Counted from the first letter of the stretch, positions 48,902 through 58,233 are shown. The stretch is DNA of 64,000 bases from VXNF01 sp964291305 (GCA_964291305.2 OZ219783.1:2327589-2391588); one strand, 5' to 3'. Numbers and translations: made by a program. The notes: a model not told the origin generated them from the sequence alone.

Positions 48902-50533
48902 CTACATCATTCCGCCCATGCCGCCCATGTCGCCTCCGGGTGGCATTGGCGGGGCTGGCTCGGGCTTGTCGGCTACTAGGCACTCGGTCGTCAGCAGCAG
49001 AGCTGCGATAGAAGCCGCGTTCTGCAGCGCCGCTCGGGTCACCATTGCCGGGTCGATCACGCCAGCGGCCGGAAGGTCTTCCAGTTCGCCGGTTACTGCG
49101 TTGAACCCCGTGGTGCCTTCAGCGGCAGCCACCCGTCGGACGATCACCGAGCCCTCATAGCCGGCGTTCTGAGCGATCAGCTTGGCGGGCATCTCGAGCG
49201 CCTTGTGCACCAGACGGGCGCCGGTGGCCTCGTCGCCCGAGAGGCCCTCGGCCACAGCCGTCACCGCATCACGGCAGCGCAGCAGAGCAGTGCCGCCGCC
49301 GGCCACAACGCCCTCCTCGATAGCCGCACGAGTCGCCGAAAGGGCGTCCTCAATGCGGTGCTTCTTTTCTTTCAGCTCCACCTCAGTGGCAGCGCCGACC
49401 TTTACGACCGCCACGCCGCCGGCGAGCTTGGCGAGACGCTCCTGCAGCTTCTCGCGGTCCCAGTCCGAGTCGGTGTTTTCGATCTCGGTGCGAATCTGGC
49501 GGATGCGGGCATCCACTTCGGCGCGGTCGCCCGCGCCTTCCACGATGGTGGTGTCGTCCTTGTTGACCACGACCTTACGTGCGCGGCCCAGCAGGTCTAG
49601 GGTGACCCCCTCCAACTTGATGCCAACCTCGGGCGACACGACCTGGCCGCCAGTGAGGATGGCCATGTCGGCCAGCATGGCCTTGCGCCGCTCGCCGAAA
49701 CCGGGAGCTTTGACCGCCACCGAGGTGAACGTGCCGCGGATTTTGTTGACCACCAGAGTGGCGAGCGCCTCGCCCTCGATGTCCTCGGCGACCAACAGCA
49801 GTGGCCGGCCGGTCTGCATGATCTTCTCCAGCAGCGGCAGCAAGTCCTGCACCGCAGTGATCTTGGCCTGGTGAAACAGGATGTAAGGATCCTCCAGCAC
49901 CGCTTCCTGACGCTCGGGGTCGGTAACGAAGTAAGGCGAAAGGAAACCCTTGTCGAACTGCATGCCCTCGACAAAGTCCAGCTCCATGCCGAAAGTGTTG
50001 GACTCCTCGACGGTCACCACGCCGTCCTTGCCAACCTTGTCGATGGCGTCGGCGATGACCTCGCCCACGGCGGGGTCGGCAGCCGACAGGCCTGCCACCT
50101 GGCCGATCTCCTGTTTGTCCTCGATGAGGTTGGCCATGCCGGCGATGGCGTCGGTGGCGGCAGCGACCGCCTTCTCGATGCCCCGCTTCAGGCTCATCGG
50201 CGAGGCACCAGCAGCCACGTTGCGCAGACCCTCGTTAACGAGCGCCTGGGCTAGCACTGTGGCGGTGGTGGTACCGTCGCCGGCCACATCGTTGGTCTTG
50301 GTGGCGACCTCTTTAACGAGCTGCGCCCCCATGTTCTCGAACTGGTCTTCGATCTCGATCTCGCGGGCGATCGAGACGCCGTCGTTGGTGATGGTGGGTG
50401 CGCCGAACTTCTTGTCTAGGACCACGTTGCGCCCCTTGGGGCCCAGCGTGACCTTGACCGTATCGGCAAGCTGGTTGACGCCGGCCTCGAGGGCCTTGCG
50501 GGCGTCGTCGTCGAACTTCAACAGGGTTGTCAT
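48902..50533 (-). CDS. groEL: Chaperonin GroEL, GGM-tailed, in a groES-groEL operon
   Basis: A 543-residue 60-kDa chaperonin subunit. Family blocks include VNQLADTVKVTLGPKGRNVV, KFGAPTITNDGVSIAREI, VAGDGTTTATVLAQALV and ELDFVEGMQFDKGFLSPYF; the end is GGDMGGMGGMM, the mobile Gly-Met tail. It folds proteins in a double ring with the GroES cap encoded just upstream. Its promoter is under CIRCE control. The gene is convergent with the coiled-coil gene. Confidence 0.97.
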   Translation of the reverse strand: MTTLLKFDDDARKALEAGVNQLADTVKVTLGPKGRNVVLDKKFGAPTITNDGVSIAREIEIEDQFENMGAQLVKEVATKTNDVAGDGTTTATVLAQALVNEGLRNVAAGASPMSLKRGIEKAVAAATDAIAGMANLIEDKQEIGQVAGLSAADPAVGEVIADAIDKVGKDGVVTVEESNTFGMELDFVEGMQFDKGFLSPYFVTDPERQEAVLEDPYILFHQAKITAVQDLLPLLEKIMQTGRPLLLVAEDIEGEALATLVVNKIRGTFTSVAVKAPGFGERRKAMLADMAILTGGQVVSPEVGIKLEGVTLDLLGRARKVVVNKDDTTIVEGAGDRAEVDARIRQIRTEIENTDSDWDREKLQERLAKLAGGVAVVKVGAATEVELKEKKHRIEDALSATRAAIEEGVVAGGGTALLRCRDAVTAVAEGLSGDEATGARLVHKALEMPAKLIAQNAGYEGSVIVRRVAAAEGTTGFNAVTGELEDLPAAGVIDPAMVTRAALQNAASIAALLLTTECLVADKPEPAPPMPPGGDMGGMGGMM

Positions 50534-50610
50534 GGGGTGTCGATCACTCCTTAGTTCAGGCGGTCGGCAGTTCAGTTGGGCAGTTCAGTCGGGCGGCGGA
50601 GCAGGTTCGC

Positions 50611-50904
50611 TCAGGCGCCGATGCGGGCCAGCACGTCGCGGGCCGAGAGGATCAACAGGTCCTCGCCGCCTATGGTGATCTCGGTGCCGCCGAACTTGCT
50701 GTAAACCACGGTGTCGCCGACGCTCACGTCGAGCTGAATAACCTCACCGGTTTGATCGGAACGCTTACCCGGACCGACTGCTAGCACCTCTCCCTGCTGG
50801 GGCTTCTCCTTAGCGGTGTCGGGAATGACGAGACCACTGGCGGTGACTTCTTCGGACTCGCTGGGTCGCACGACGATACGGTCCTCGAGGGGCTGAAGGT
50901 TCAT
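50611..50904 (-). CDS. groES: Co-chaperonin GroES
   Basis: A 97-residue cap subunit: LQPLEDRIVVRPSESEEVTA, GLVIPDTAKEKPQQGEVLAV and GDTVVYSKFGGTEITIGGED are typical. The AAGGGAG ribosome site precedes ATG 50904. groEL follows 77 bases later. Confidence 0.97.
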   Translation of the reverse strand: MNLQPLEDRIVVRPSESEEVTASGLVIPDTAKEKPQQGEVLAVGPGKRSDQTGEVIQLDVSVGDTVVYSKFGGTEITIGGEDLLILSARDVLARIGA

Positions 50905-50926
50905 TGGCTCTCCCTTGATTGATTTG

Positions 50927-50953
50927 TTAGCACTCTCGGTCTGAGAGTGCTAA
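50927..50953 (-). promoter_or_regulatory. CIRCE operator upstream of groES
   Basis: TTAGCACTC, nine bases, GAGTGCTAA: a perfect copy of the HrcA-binding inverted repeat. It lies 23 bases before the groES start. HrcA is not encoded in the window. Confidence 0.95.
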
Positions 50954-51061
50954 CCATACCGACCGCGGCGGCGATACCAACCCCTCAGGGCGGTTACAGG
51001 GGTGACAGGGTTATGTACAGTGTGTTGACGGCGCAGTTAAGGCCGATGAGGGGGCGTACAG

Positions 51062-51135
51062 AGCCCGAGGTGGGAATCGAACCCACTGCCTCCGGTTTAC
51101 AAGACCGGTGCTCTGGCCAGATGAGCTACTCGGGC
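51062..51135 (-). tRNA. tRNA-Thr (anticodon UGU)
   Basis: Minus-strand cloverleaf: acceptor GCCCGAG/CTCGGGC, D-arm GCTCATCTGGCCAGAGC, anticodon stem CCGGT/ACCGG with loop CTTGTAA (anticodon TGT), and T-arm GTGGGTTCGATTCCCAC. The discriminator base is T and CCA is not encoded. Confidence 0.95.
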
Positions 51136-51284
51136 TGGGTGACTCAGCTTACGAGGAGCTACGAAGCTGCCGCGGGGCGCAGCGAGGCTTTCGCGGATAA
51201 CGCCCAAATACGGATAACACCCAAATGTTGTCCCGGCGCGTCTAGCCTGTCGTCGATGTCACTCAGCGGTACAACTGCGCGCCA

Positions 51285-51896
51285 ATGAACGCTCTACGCG
51301 GCTCCATCGTCGTCGTGGTTGCGCTCGTGATCGCAGTGGTGGTCTTAGCTCGTGGACTCGACGACGCTGAGACCAGCGACACGCCAGATACGACTACTAC
51401 TACGGCGGGGGCCCAGCCGGCGAGTCCAGCTGCTAGTCCCAGCGACCCCGTACCCGCGCCGAAGCCGCCACCCCAGACTGTAGCCCAACCGCCGGCGCCC
51501 CCACCCGTCGTCGATCCCATTCCTCCAGACATCGAGGACTTGCAGCCGATCGAAACCCCCATTGCGCCGCCGACTCCACCCACCCACAACCGCGACGAGG
51601 TTCGGGTGTTAGTAGCCAACGGCACCAGCGTGTGTGGAGCAGCCGGCCGAGTCGCTACGTCGCTCAGCGCCCAAGGCTTCAACGTGCTACCGGCGGCCAA
51701 CGCCGATAACGCCGCCGACAGTTCGGTGCTTTACTTCGTGGAGGGGTACGGGGCCGACGCCGGCGTTCTTGCGTCGCTGCTGCAAGTGGATTCGGCGCAG
51801 GTGCAGCCCATGCCGGCTACGCCCCCCACCGATCCCGGCGACGCCCACGTGTTAGTTTACATAGGCGGCGACGACCTAGCCCAACCCAACTGCTGA
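51285..51896 (+). CDS. LytR_C-domain membrane protein
   Basis: A 203-residue protein with one N-terminal membrane helix (residues 6-22, GSIVVVVALVIAVVVLA), a Pro/Ala/Thr-rich linker to about residue 100 and a C-terminal LytR_C domain (RVLVANGTSVCGAAGRVATSL, GFNVLPAANADNAADSSV). In cell-wall ligases of the LCP family this domain follows the catalytic domain; here it stands alone, so the role is probably envelope-related but unknown. It is followed by glycerate kinase. Confidence 0.82.
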   Translation: MNALRGSIVVVVALVIAVVVLARGLDDAETSDTPDTTTTTAGAQPASPAASPSDPVPAPKPPPQTVAQPPAPPPVVDPIPPDIEDLQPIETPIAPPTPPTHNRDEVRVLVANGTSVCGAAGRVATSLSAQGFNVLPAANADNAADSSVLYFVEGYGADAGVLASLLQVDSAQVQPMPATPPTDPGDAHVLVYIGGDDLAQPNC

Positions 51897-51948
51897 GGCT
51901 CCAACTGCTGAGGCCAAGGTCTCGGCGGCGTTCGGGCCAACCGGTGGC

Positions 51949-52971
51949 ATGACAAGTCGGCCTAAGCGGTTGTTGACCGCTCCCGACAAGTTCAAGGGCA
52001 CCGCATCGGCCAGCCAGATTGCCGCTGCCGTCTGCCGGGCAGCCGAGACGACCGGATGGGAAGCCGAAGCTGTGCCGGTTGCCGATGGCGGTGAAGGAAC
52101 CCTAGCGGCGCTCGGTGGCCCTAACCGCTACACCGTAGTCACGAACCCGCTGGGCGACCCTGTCAAGGCCGGGTGGCGACTGGAGAGCGAGCTAGCCATC
52201 ATCGAGATGGCCCAAGCCTCGGGCCTGCAACTCGTCGGGGGCGCCGCCGGCAACGACGCTCTAGCTGCCTCCAGCTATGGAACCGGCGAACTAATCGAGA
52301 CTGCCCTGGAGCGGGGGGCTCGACGGATCATCGTGGGCGTAGGCGGCTCGGCGACGACCGACGGGGGGTTCGGAGCGCTGCGGGCGCTGCTGCCGGCGCA
52401 CCGATTGGGGAGTGCCGAGTTGGTGGTGGCCTGCGACGTGCGCACCCGCTTCTGTGACGCCGCCGAGGTGTTCGGTCCGCAGAAGGGCGCCACACCAGCC
52501 GAGGTGAAGCTGCTGCGAAGGCGGCTAGAGCGGCTCGTGGACCTTTACGCCGCCGAGTACGGGGTGGACGTGACCGAGCTACCTGGAGCGGGCGCCGCAG
52601 GCGGGCTAGCAGGAGGACTGGCGGCTCTGGGGGCACGGATCGTGGAGGGTTTCGAAGTGGTGGCCGAAGAGGCTCGGCTAGTCGAGCGGCTAGAGGTCGC
52701 CGATCTAGTGGTAACTGGCGAGGGTCTGCTGGACGCCGAGTCGTTCAACGGCAAGGTAGTAGGCGGTGTTTGTGGGCTGGCGGCCCGCCTGGGAGTGCCG
52801 GCGCTGGTTGTCGTCGGCGATGTGGACCCGGGCGTGAAGCCGCCAGCGGCAGCAGCGACAGCCGTAACAGTGCTGTCACTGACCGAACTGTTTGGCTCCG
52901 AGCGGGCCTGGCGCGAGACCACGGCTTGCGTAGAGGCGACGCTAGGTGACTACTTGAGGGCGCGGGGGTGA
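51949..52971 (+). CDS. Glycerate kinase, GlxK/GarK type
   Basis: A 340-residue kinase that phosphorylates glycerate. LLTAPDKFKGTASASQIAAA, VPVADGGEGTLAALGG, LVGGAAGNDALAASSYGTGE, RIIVGVGGSATTDGGFGALR and FGPQKGATPAEV are family signatures. The start ATG 51949 lies 52 bases after the LytR_C gene. The pathway (glycolate or serine-type degradation) is not visible locally. Confidence 0.93.
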   Translation: MTSRPKRLLTAPDKFKGTASASQIAAAVCRAAETTGWEAEAVPVADGGEGTLAALGGPNRYTVVTNPLGDPVKAGWRLESELAIIEMAQASGLQLVGGAAGNDALAASSYGTGELIETALERGARRIIVGVGGSATTDGGFGALRALLPAHRLGSAELVVACDVRTRFCDAAEVFGPQKGATPAEVKLLRRRLERLVDLYAAEYGVDVTELPGAGAAGGLAGGLAALGARIVEGFEVVAEEARLVERLEVADLVVTGEGLLDAESFNGKVVGGVCGLAARLGVPALVVVGDVDPGVKPPAAAATAVTVLSLTELFGSERAWRETTACVEATLGDYLRARG

Positions 52972-53042
52972 CTGCGGTGTGACTTCGGGATGGCGGGGTG
53001 ACTTCGGGATGACTGTGATAGTGGCCCGCTAGTATGGTGGCC

Positions 53043-53342
53043 ATGAGTGTGACCGTGCGCATTCCCACCACGCTTCGACCCCTCACCGACGGCGCAGCAA
53101 CCGTCAGCACCAATGGCACTACTGTCGCTGAGGTGCTAGACGATCTAGAGGCCCGCCATCCCGGCTTGCGTGAACGCGTGCTGGACGAGACAGGAGCCCT
53201 GCGGCGATTCGTGAACGTCTTCGTAGACGACGAGGATGTGCGCTTCCTCGAAGGCCCCGCAACCTCGGTACCTGCGGGCTCCACCCTGGCCATTGTCCCT
53301 GCGGTAGCTGGTGGGGCGGCAGCCTCTTACACACTGGCCTAA
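53043..53342 (+). CDS. MoaD/CysO-like ubiquitin-fold sulfur carrier with residues after the diglycine
   Basis: A 99-residue protein (start ATG 53043; an ATG three codons earlier is possible). VTVRIPTTLRPLTDGAATV, TVAEVLDDLEARHPGLRERV, LRRFVNVFVDDEDVRFL and STLAIVPAVAGG follow actinobacterial CysO and MoaD. These proteins must end in Gly-Gly for thiocarboxylate formation, but here the frame goes on with AAASYTLA before TAA. Either a protease trims the tail or this member is not a carrier. It lies alone, 72 bases after glycerate kinase. Confidence 0.8.
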   Translation: MSVTVRIPTTLRPLTDGAATVSTNGTTVAEVLDDLEARHPGLRERVLDETGALRRFVNVFVDDEDVRFLEGPATSVPAGSTLAIVPAVAGGAAASYTLA

Positions 53343-53413
53343 CAACTACCCCGACCGCGGGGCTCTCGCCGACCTCGGGAGGGTTGGTGCTGACCTCCGT
53401 CTCCCTTAGGCTG

Positions 53414-53440
53414 CTAGCAGTCTCAGACCGAGAGTGCTAG
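53414..53440 (+). promoter_or_regulatory. Variant CIRCE-like operator upstream of the second groEL
   Basis: CTAGCAGTC, nine bases, GAGTGCTAG. The half-sites differ from TTAGCACTC and GAGTGCTAA at two and one positions. It lies 31 bases before the groEL start, so HrcA control is likely but weaker than at groES. Confidence 0.75.
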
Positions 53441-53470
53441 TACACCAACTCTGCCACGGAGGAAACCAGC

Positions 53471-55102
53471 ATGGCCAAGATCATCGCCTACGACGAACAG
53501 GCTCGTCGTTCACTCGAAGCAGGAATGAACCAACTCGCCGACGCCGTCCGCGTGACGCTCGGCCCCAAGGGTCGCAACGTCGTCCTGGAGAAGAAGTGGG
53601 GCGCCCCCACCATCACCAACGACGGCGTGTCAATCGCTAAAGAGATAGACCTCGAGAACCCCTACGAGAAGATTGGCGCCGAGCTAGTCAAAGAGGTCGC
53701 CAAGAAGACCGACGACGTGGCCGGCGACGGTACTACCACAGCCACCGTGCTGGCTTGGGCGATGGTGCGTGAAGGACTGCGCAACGTGGCCGCCGGTGCC
53801 TCCCCGATGGCTATCAAGTCGGGCATCGAAGCCGGCGTGACCGCTGCCGTGGAGTCCATCCACGAACAGGCCGTCGACGTGGAGTCCAAAGAGCAGGTCG
53901 CCTCGGTGGCTGCCATCTCCGCGGCCGACGACGAGATCGGCGCGCAGATCGCCGAGGCCATCGACAAGGTAGGCAAGGATGGGGTCATTACCGTCGAGGA
54001 GTCACAGACCTTCGGCATGGAGATGGACCTAGTGGAGGGCATGCGCTTCGACAAGGGTTACATCTCGCCCTACTTCGTGTCCGACCCAGAGCGCATGGAA
54101 GCCGTGCTGGACGACCCCTACATACTGCTAGTCAGCTCCAAGATCAGCGCCGTGCGTGACGTCGTTCCCGTGCTGGAGAAGGTCATGCAGGCTGGTCGGC
54201 CGCTGCTGATTATCGCCGAGGACACCGAAGGCGAGGCACTAGCCACGCTGGTTGTCAACAAGATCCGGGGCACGTTCGCCTCGGTTGCGGTGAAGGCGCC
54301 GGGCTTCGGTGATCGTCGCAAGGCCATGCTGGCTGACATGGCCATCCTGACCGGCGGCCAGGTCATCTCCGAAGATGTCGGGCTGAAGCTGGAGAACACC
54401 AGCTTGGACCTGCTGGGTCGGGCCCGCAAAGTGGTCGTCACCAAGGATGAGACCACCATCGTGGAAGGCGCCGGCAGCAAGGCCGACGTGGACGGCCGCA
54501 TCCGCCAAATCCAACAGGAGATCGAGAACACCGACTCCGACTACGACCGAGAGAAGCTGCAGGAGCGCCTCGCCAAGCTCTCCGGCGGCGTGGCCGTGCT
54601 GAAAGTGGGCGCCGCTACTGAGGTGGAGCTGAAGGAAAAGAAGCACCGCATCGAGGACGCCGTCAGCACCACCAAGGCTGCCATTGAGGAAGGCGTGGTA
54701 GCGGGCGGGGGCGTAACCCTGCTGCGGGCACAAGCTGCCGTGGAGTCCGCCGCTAGCAAGTTGACCGACCACGACGCCGCCACTGGGGCTCGCATCGTGG
54801 CCCGGGCGCTGCAAGCCCCGCTGCACCAGATCGCCGTGAACGCCGGCATGGAGGGAGGCGTTGCGGTAGAGCACGTGCGCGGCCTAGCAGGCAGCGTAGG
54901 GCTGAACGCCGCCACTGGTGAGTACGAAGACCTAACCGCCGCTGGCATCATCGACGCCGCCAAGGTAACCCGTTCGGCGCTGCAGAACGCCGGCTCGGTG
55001 GCCGGGCTGTTCCTCACCACCGAGGCGGTGGTAGCCGACAAGCCCGAAGAGAAAGACGGCGCAGGGCAAGCCCCAGGCGGCATGCCCGACATGGACTTCT
55101 AG
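53471..55102 (+). CDS. groEL2: Chaperonin GroEL, second copy, without its own groES
   Basis: A 543-residue chaperonin with all family blocks (MNQLADAVRVTLGPKGRNVV, VAGDGTTTATVLAWAMV, EMDLVEGMRFDKGYISPYFV). The C-terminus is APGGMPDMDF, like the housekeeping GroEL2 of Actinobacteria, in contrast to the GGM-rich tail of the operon copy. A GGAGG-type ribosome site precedes ATG 53471. Two GroELs are usual in Actinobacteria; here they lie less than 3 kb apart in opposite directions. Confidence 0.97.
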   Translation: MAKIIAYDEQARRSLEAGMNQLADAVRVTLGPKGRNVVLEKKWGAPTITNDGVSIAKEIDLENPYEKIGAELVKEVAKKTDDVAGDGTTTATVLAWAMVREGLRNVAAGASPMAIKSGIEAGVTAAVESIHEQAVDVESKEQVASVAAISAADDEIGAQIAEAIDKVGKDGVITVEESQTFGMEMDLVEGMRFDKGYISPYFVSDPERMEAVLDDPYILLVSSKISAVRDVVPVLEKVMQAGRPLLIIAEDTEGEALATLVVNKIRGTFASVAVKAPGFGDRRKAMLADMAILTGGQVISEDVGLKLENTSLDLLGRARKVVVTKDETTIVEGAGSKADVDGRIRQIQQEIENTDSDYDREKLQERLAKLSGGVAVLKVGAATEVELKEKKHRIEDAVSTTKAAIEEGVVAGGGVTLLRAQAAVESAASKLTDHDAATGARIVARALQAPLHQIAVNAGMEGGVAVEHVRGLAGSVGLNAATGEYEDLTAAGIIDAAKVTRSALQNAGSVAGLFLTTEAVVADKPEEKDGAGQAPGGMPDMDF

Positions 55103-55147
55103 TACTTCTAGCGAGACACCTACCCTGTAGCGGGTTCTCGCGGTTCT

Positions 55148-55693
55148 GTGGAGTTACACCCGGCCGTTGCTCATTTGGCTCCCCTGCTGGGAACCTGGCG
55201 GGGCGGCGGCCGGGGCGATTACCCCACAATCGAGGCCTTCGATTACACCGAAGAGGTCACCATCGGCCATGTCGGCAAGCCGTTCCTGGCCTATAGCCAG
55301 CGCACCAAAGGCGCCGACGGCTCACCGCTACACGCCGAGTGCGGGTACTGGCGACCCGCCGCCGAAGCAGCGGAACTGGAGGTGCAGAGCCTGGAAGTGC
55401 TATTAGTGCACCCCAGCGGCGTGGCCGAGGTGCTTGCCGGCGAGGTAACCGAGACCCAAGCCGGCTTGGAGATGATATTGCGGGCCGGAGCCGGGGTGGA
55501 GCGTGGCGCCGGTGCCGCCGATCGTGCCGGCTGGGGCGGCCGGGTGATTCTGACTCCCAGCGCTAAGCAGGTGGACGCCACCGAGCGGCGCATCTGGGTG
55601 AACGGCGAGACCATGCGCTATGAGGTGTACATGGCCGCCGTCGGAGAACCCATGACCTTGCACCTAGAGGCCACCCTCCGACGCGCCGACTGA
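55148..55693 (+). CDS. Nitrobindin-like heme-binding beta-barrel protein
   Basis: A 181-residue protein from GTG 55148. LAPLLGTWRGGGRGDYPTI is the nitrobindin/THAP4 start, FDYTEEVTIGHVGKPFLAYSQ and CGYWRP follow, and the C-terminal MTLHLEATLRR carries the histidine that ligates heme in relatives. Such proteins bind ferric heme and react with NO or peroxynitrite. It follows groEL2 by 45 bases and is convergent with metY. Confidence 0.9.
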   Translation: MELHPAVAHLAPLLGTWRGGGRGDYPTIEAFDYTEEVTIGHVGKPFLAYSQRTKGADGSPLHAECGYWRPAAEAAELEVQSLEVLLVHPSGVAEVLAGEVTETQAGLEMILRAGAGVERGAGAADRAGWGGRVILTPSAKQVDATERRIWVNGETMRYEVYMAAVGEPMTLHLEATLRRAD

Positions 55694-55764
55694 ATAACAC
55701 TGGAAAGTGTGCCGGCGCGCCAGAGGATGCCGTGGCCTAGTTACAGGGCTCTAGTTGGCTCTAG

Positions 55765-57075
55765 TTACAGGGCTTTGAAGCCGAGGTCCAAGTCGGCGAT
55801 GATGTCGTTGGCGGTCTCGAGGCCCACGGCGAGGCGCACCAGGCCGGGATGCGCTCCGGCAGCCGCCTGCTCCTCCTCCGTGAGCTGCGAGTGGGTAGTA
55901 GACGCCGGGTGGATCACCAGGCTGCGCACATCGCCGATGTTGGCCACGTGGCTGTGCAGCTGCAGCGCCTCCACGAAACGTTGACCGGCATCACGGCCAC
56001 CCTTCACGATGAACGACGGGATGGCACCAAAGCCACGCCCGCCGGTGAGCCGCCTGGCCCGCTCGTGGGTGGGGTTGGACGGCAGACCGGCGTAGAACAC
56101 CCGCTCTACCTCGTCGCGACCCTCTAGGTATTCCGCCACGATCTGGGCATTCTGACAGTGACGCTCCATGCGCAAGCTGAGAGTCTCCAGCCCCTGCAAG
56201 AACAGGAAAGAGTTGAGCGGCGCCACCGCCGGCCCTATGTCTCGCAGCAACTGCACCCGGGCCTTGATTATGTAAGACCCCGGACCTAGCGCCGGCCAGT
56301 AGGCCAGGCCGTGGTAGCTGGGGTCGGGCTCGGTGAAGTTGGGGAACTTGCCGCTGCGGCTGAAATCGAAGGTTCCTCCGTCGATAATGGCGCCCCCGAT
56401 GGAGGTGCCGTGGCCGCCGACGTACTTGGTGAGCGATTGCACCACGATGTCGGCGCCCCATTCGATAGGCCGCACCAGGTACGGCGAGGCGGAGGTGTTG
56501 TCGATTATCAGAGGGCAGTCGTTGGCGTGTGCCAAGTCGGAGATCGCCTCGATGTCGAGGAAGTCATTGCCGGGGTTGCCGAACACTTCGCCGTAGAAGC
56601 ACTTGGTGTTGGGCCGGACGGCCGACTGCCATTCGTCGAGGTCGTGGGGATCGTTGACGAAGGTCACCTCTATGCCCATCTTCGGCAGCGTGTAGTGCAG
56701 CAGGTTGTAGGTGCCGCCGTAAAGGGACGCCGAAGATACGACATGGTCGCCGGCCTCGGCCAGGTTCAGGATCGCCAGGGTCTCGGCCGCCTGGCCGCTG
56801 CTCACAACGAGCGCACCCGGGATGCCCACTGCCGTCTCAGTGCCGCCCTCCAAGCTGGACATTCGCGCTTCCAGAACCGCCTGGGTCGGGTTCATGATGC
56901 GCGTGTAGATGTTGCCGATCTCGGCTAGGGCGAACAGGTTCGCAGCATGCTCGCTGCTGTTGAAGGTGTAAGAGGTGGTCTGGTAGATGGGTACCGCTCG
57001 AGCGTTCGTCGCCGAATCCGGCACCTGACCGGCATGGATCTGGCGGGTCTCGAAACCCCAGGTTGAATCGGACAC
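55765..57075 (-). CDS. metY: O-acetylhomoserine aminocarboxypropyltransferase/sulfhydrylase
   Basis: A 436-residue PLP enzyme of the Cys/Met metabolism family. FETRQIHAGQVPDSATNARA and VPIYQTTSYTFNSSEHAANL open it. DHVVSSASLYGGTYNLLHYT, CPLIIDNTSASPYLVRPIEW and the PLP lysine in SLTKYVGGHGTSIGG are clear. It makes homocysteine from O-acetylhomoserine and sulfide. The 172 bases before the start show no riboswitch that I can recognise. A 14-bp direct repeat (CTAGTTACAGGGCT at 55737 and 55761) surrounds its stop. Confidence 0.93.
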   Translation of the reverse strand: MSDSTWGFETRQIHAGQVPDSATNARAVPIYQTTSYTFNSSEHAANLFALAEIGNIYTRIMNPTQAVLEARMSSLEGGTETAVGIPGALVVSSGQAAETLAILNLAEAGDHVVSSASLYGGTYNLLHYTLPKMGIEVTFVNDPHDLDEWQSAVRPNTKCFYGEVFGNPGNDFLDIEAISDLAHANDCPLIIDNTSASPYLVRPIEWGADIVVQSLTKYVGGHGTSIGGAIIDGGTFDFSRSGKFPNFTEPDPSYHGLAYWPALGPGSYIIKARVQLLRDIGPAVAPLNSFLFLQGLETLSLRMERHCQNAQIVAEYLEGRDEVERVFYAGLPSNPTHERARRLTGGRGFGAIPSFIVKGGRDAGQRFVEALQLHSHVANIGDVRSLVIHPASTTHSQLTEEEQAAAGAHPGLVRLAVGLETANDIIADLDLGFKAL

Positions 57076-57247
57076 GTCCTTATCTCCTTTACTAGTTGAG
57101 CGGCCGCGGACGTGCGACCGCCAGAGTCAGGCTAGAGCCGTCGCGCTGAAATAGGACTACTTCGGTAGGGAATTGATGGCCGGCGCGCCAGGATCCCAGA
57201 ACTACATTCGCGCTGAACGGTCCGAGTAACGAAGCGAAGGATTCCCC

Positions 57248-58207
57248 GTGGCTGCGAGTTCGCCAGACAAATCCACTCTCGGCCAAAGCGACAGCGACCG
57301 CCAGCAAGACCCAATCACCAAGTCGGTGATGTTCTTCAAGCCGCGTCCCCTTTTTGGCGGGCCTGGCTATGAGAGCATCCTCACCGATAAGGGTCGGAGA
57401 CTGAAGCGACGTTTCAGCGTGGCGATTGTGATCGCCGCAGTAGCGGTCATTCCGCTGCTGGTCATGGAGGAGCAGTTCACGAGTCCCGACGCTGTGCTCT
57501 TGCTGCGGGTGATCGACTGGCTGATCTGGGGCGTCTTCGCCGTTGAACTGCTGACCATGCTGGCCATCACTCCTAACCGGAAGGCCTACGCCCGCTGCGC
57601 CTGGCTGGACATCCTCATTGTGTTAGTGACCATGCCCTTGCTGCCTCACCTGCTGGCCAGCCTCCGGCTGGTCCGCCTGGGACGGGCGGTTGAGATTCTG
57701 CGGCTGCTGCGGCTGCTGCGGCTGGCGGCCGTGGTGAACCGCACTGGGGCGCTGATCCAGCGAATCTTCGGGGCCTACGGTCTGGGGTGGCTGCTTTCGG
57801 GGATCATCGTGATGATCGTCATTAGCGGAACCGTATTCTCGTTCGTGGAGAACCGGCAAACTGTCCCGGAGGGAATCTGGTGGGCGGTCGTGACAGCCAC
57901 CACGGTTGGCTACGGCGACGTAGTGCCCACAACGGGGTTGGGGCGATTGATCGCCACGGTGCTGATGTTCACCGGCGTCAGCTTCTTGGCTCTGCTTTCG
58001 GCTGCTATTGCGGCTCGCCTCGTGGAGTTAGAAGCCGAGGAAGGCCAAGAGGCGTTGCTGCAGAGCTTGCGCGGCACGCGTCGCCGCGAGCAGGAGGCGC
58101 GGGCCGAGCTGCGGGAGGTGAACCAGCGCCTAGCCCGGTTGGAGGAGTTGCTCACCGCTAACAGCCCTGAGGAGCACGACGACAGCGAGCCCAACGACAG
58201 CGGCTAG
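57248..58207 (+). CDS. Voltage-gated-type potassium channel subunit
   Basis: A 319-residue membrane protein with a six-helix layout. The S4-like helix ASLRLVRLGRAVEILRLLRL has regularly spaced arginines, and the pore has TATTVGYGDVVPTTGLGR with the K+ selectivity filter TVGYGD. The C-terminal part (residues 265-305, RRREQEARAELREVNQRLAR) is a predicted coiled coil, which could hold the tetramer together. It is likely a KvAP-like K+ channel; no cyclic nucleotide or RCK domain is present. Start is GTG at 57248. Confidence 0.9.
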   Translation: MAASSPDKSTLGQSDSDRQQDPITKSVMFFKPRPLFGGPGYESILTDKGRRLKRRFSVAIVIAAVAVIPLLVMEEQFTSPDAVLLLRVIDWLIWGVFAVELLTMLAITPNRKAYARCAWLDILIVLVTMPLLPHLLASLRLVRLGRAVEILRLLRLLRLAAVVNRTGALIQRIFGAYGLGWLLSGIIVMIVISGTVFSFVENRQTVPEGIWWAVVTATTVGYGDVVPTTGLGRLIATVLMFTGVSFLALLSAAIAARLVELEAEEGQEALLQSLRGTRRREQEARAELREVNQRLARLEELLTANSPEEHDDSEPNDSG

Positions 58208-58233
58208 GTGTCTGACCGCCGCGGCAGCCGGAT

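Noticed and set aside
57076..57247. SAM riboswitch before metY
   Set aside because: I looked for the conserved core of known SAM classes on the minus strand and saw none; only a short ribosome site before the ATG.
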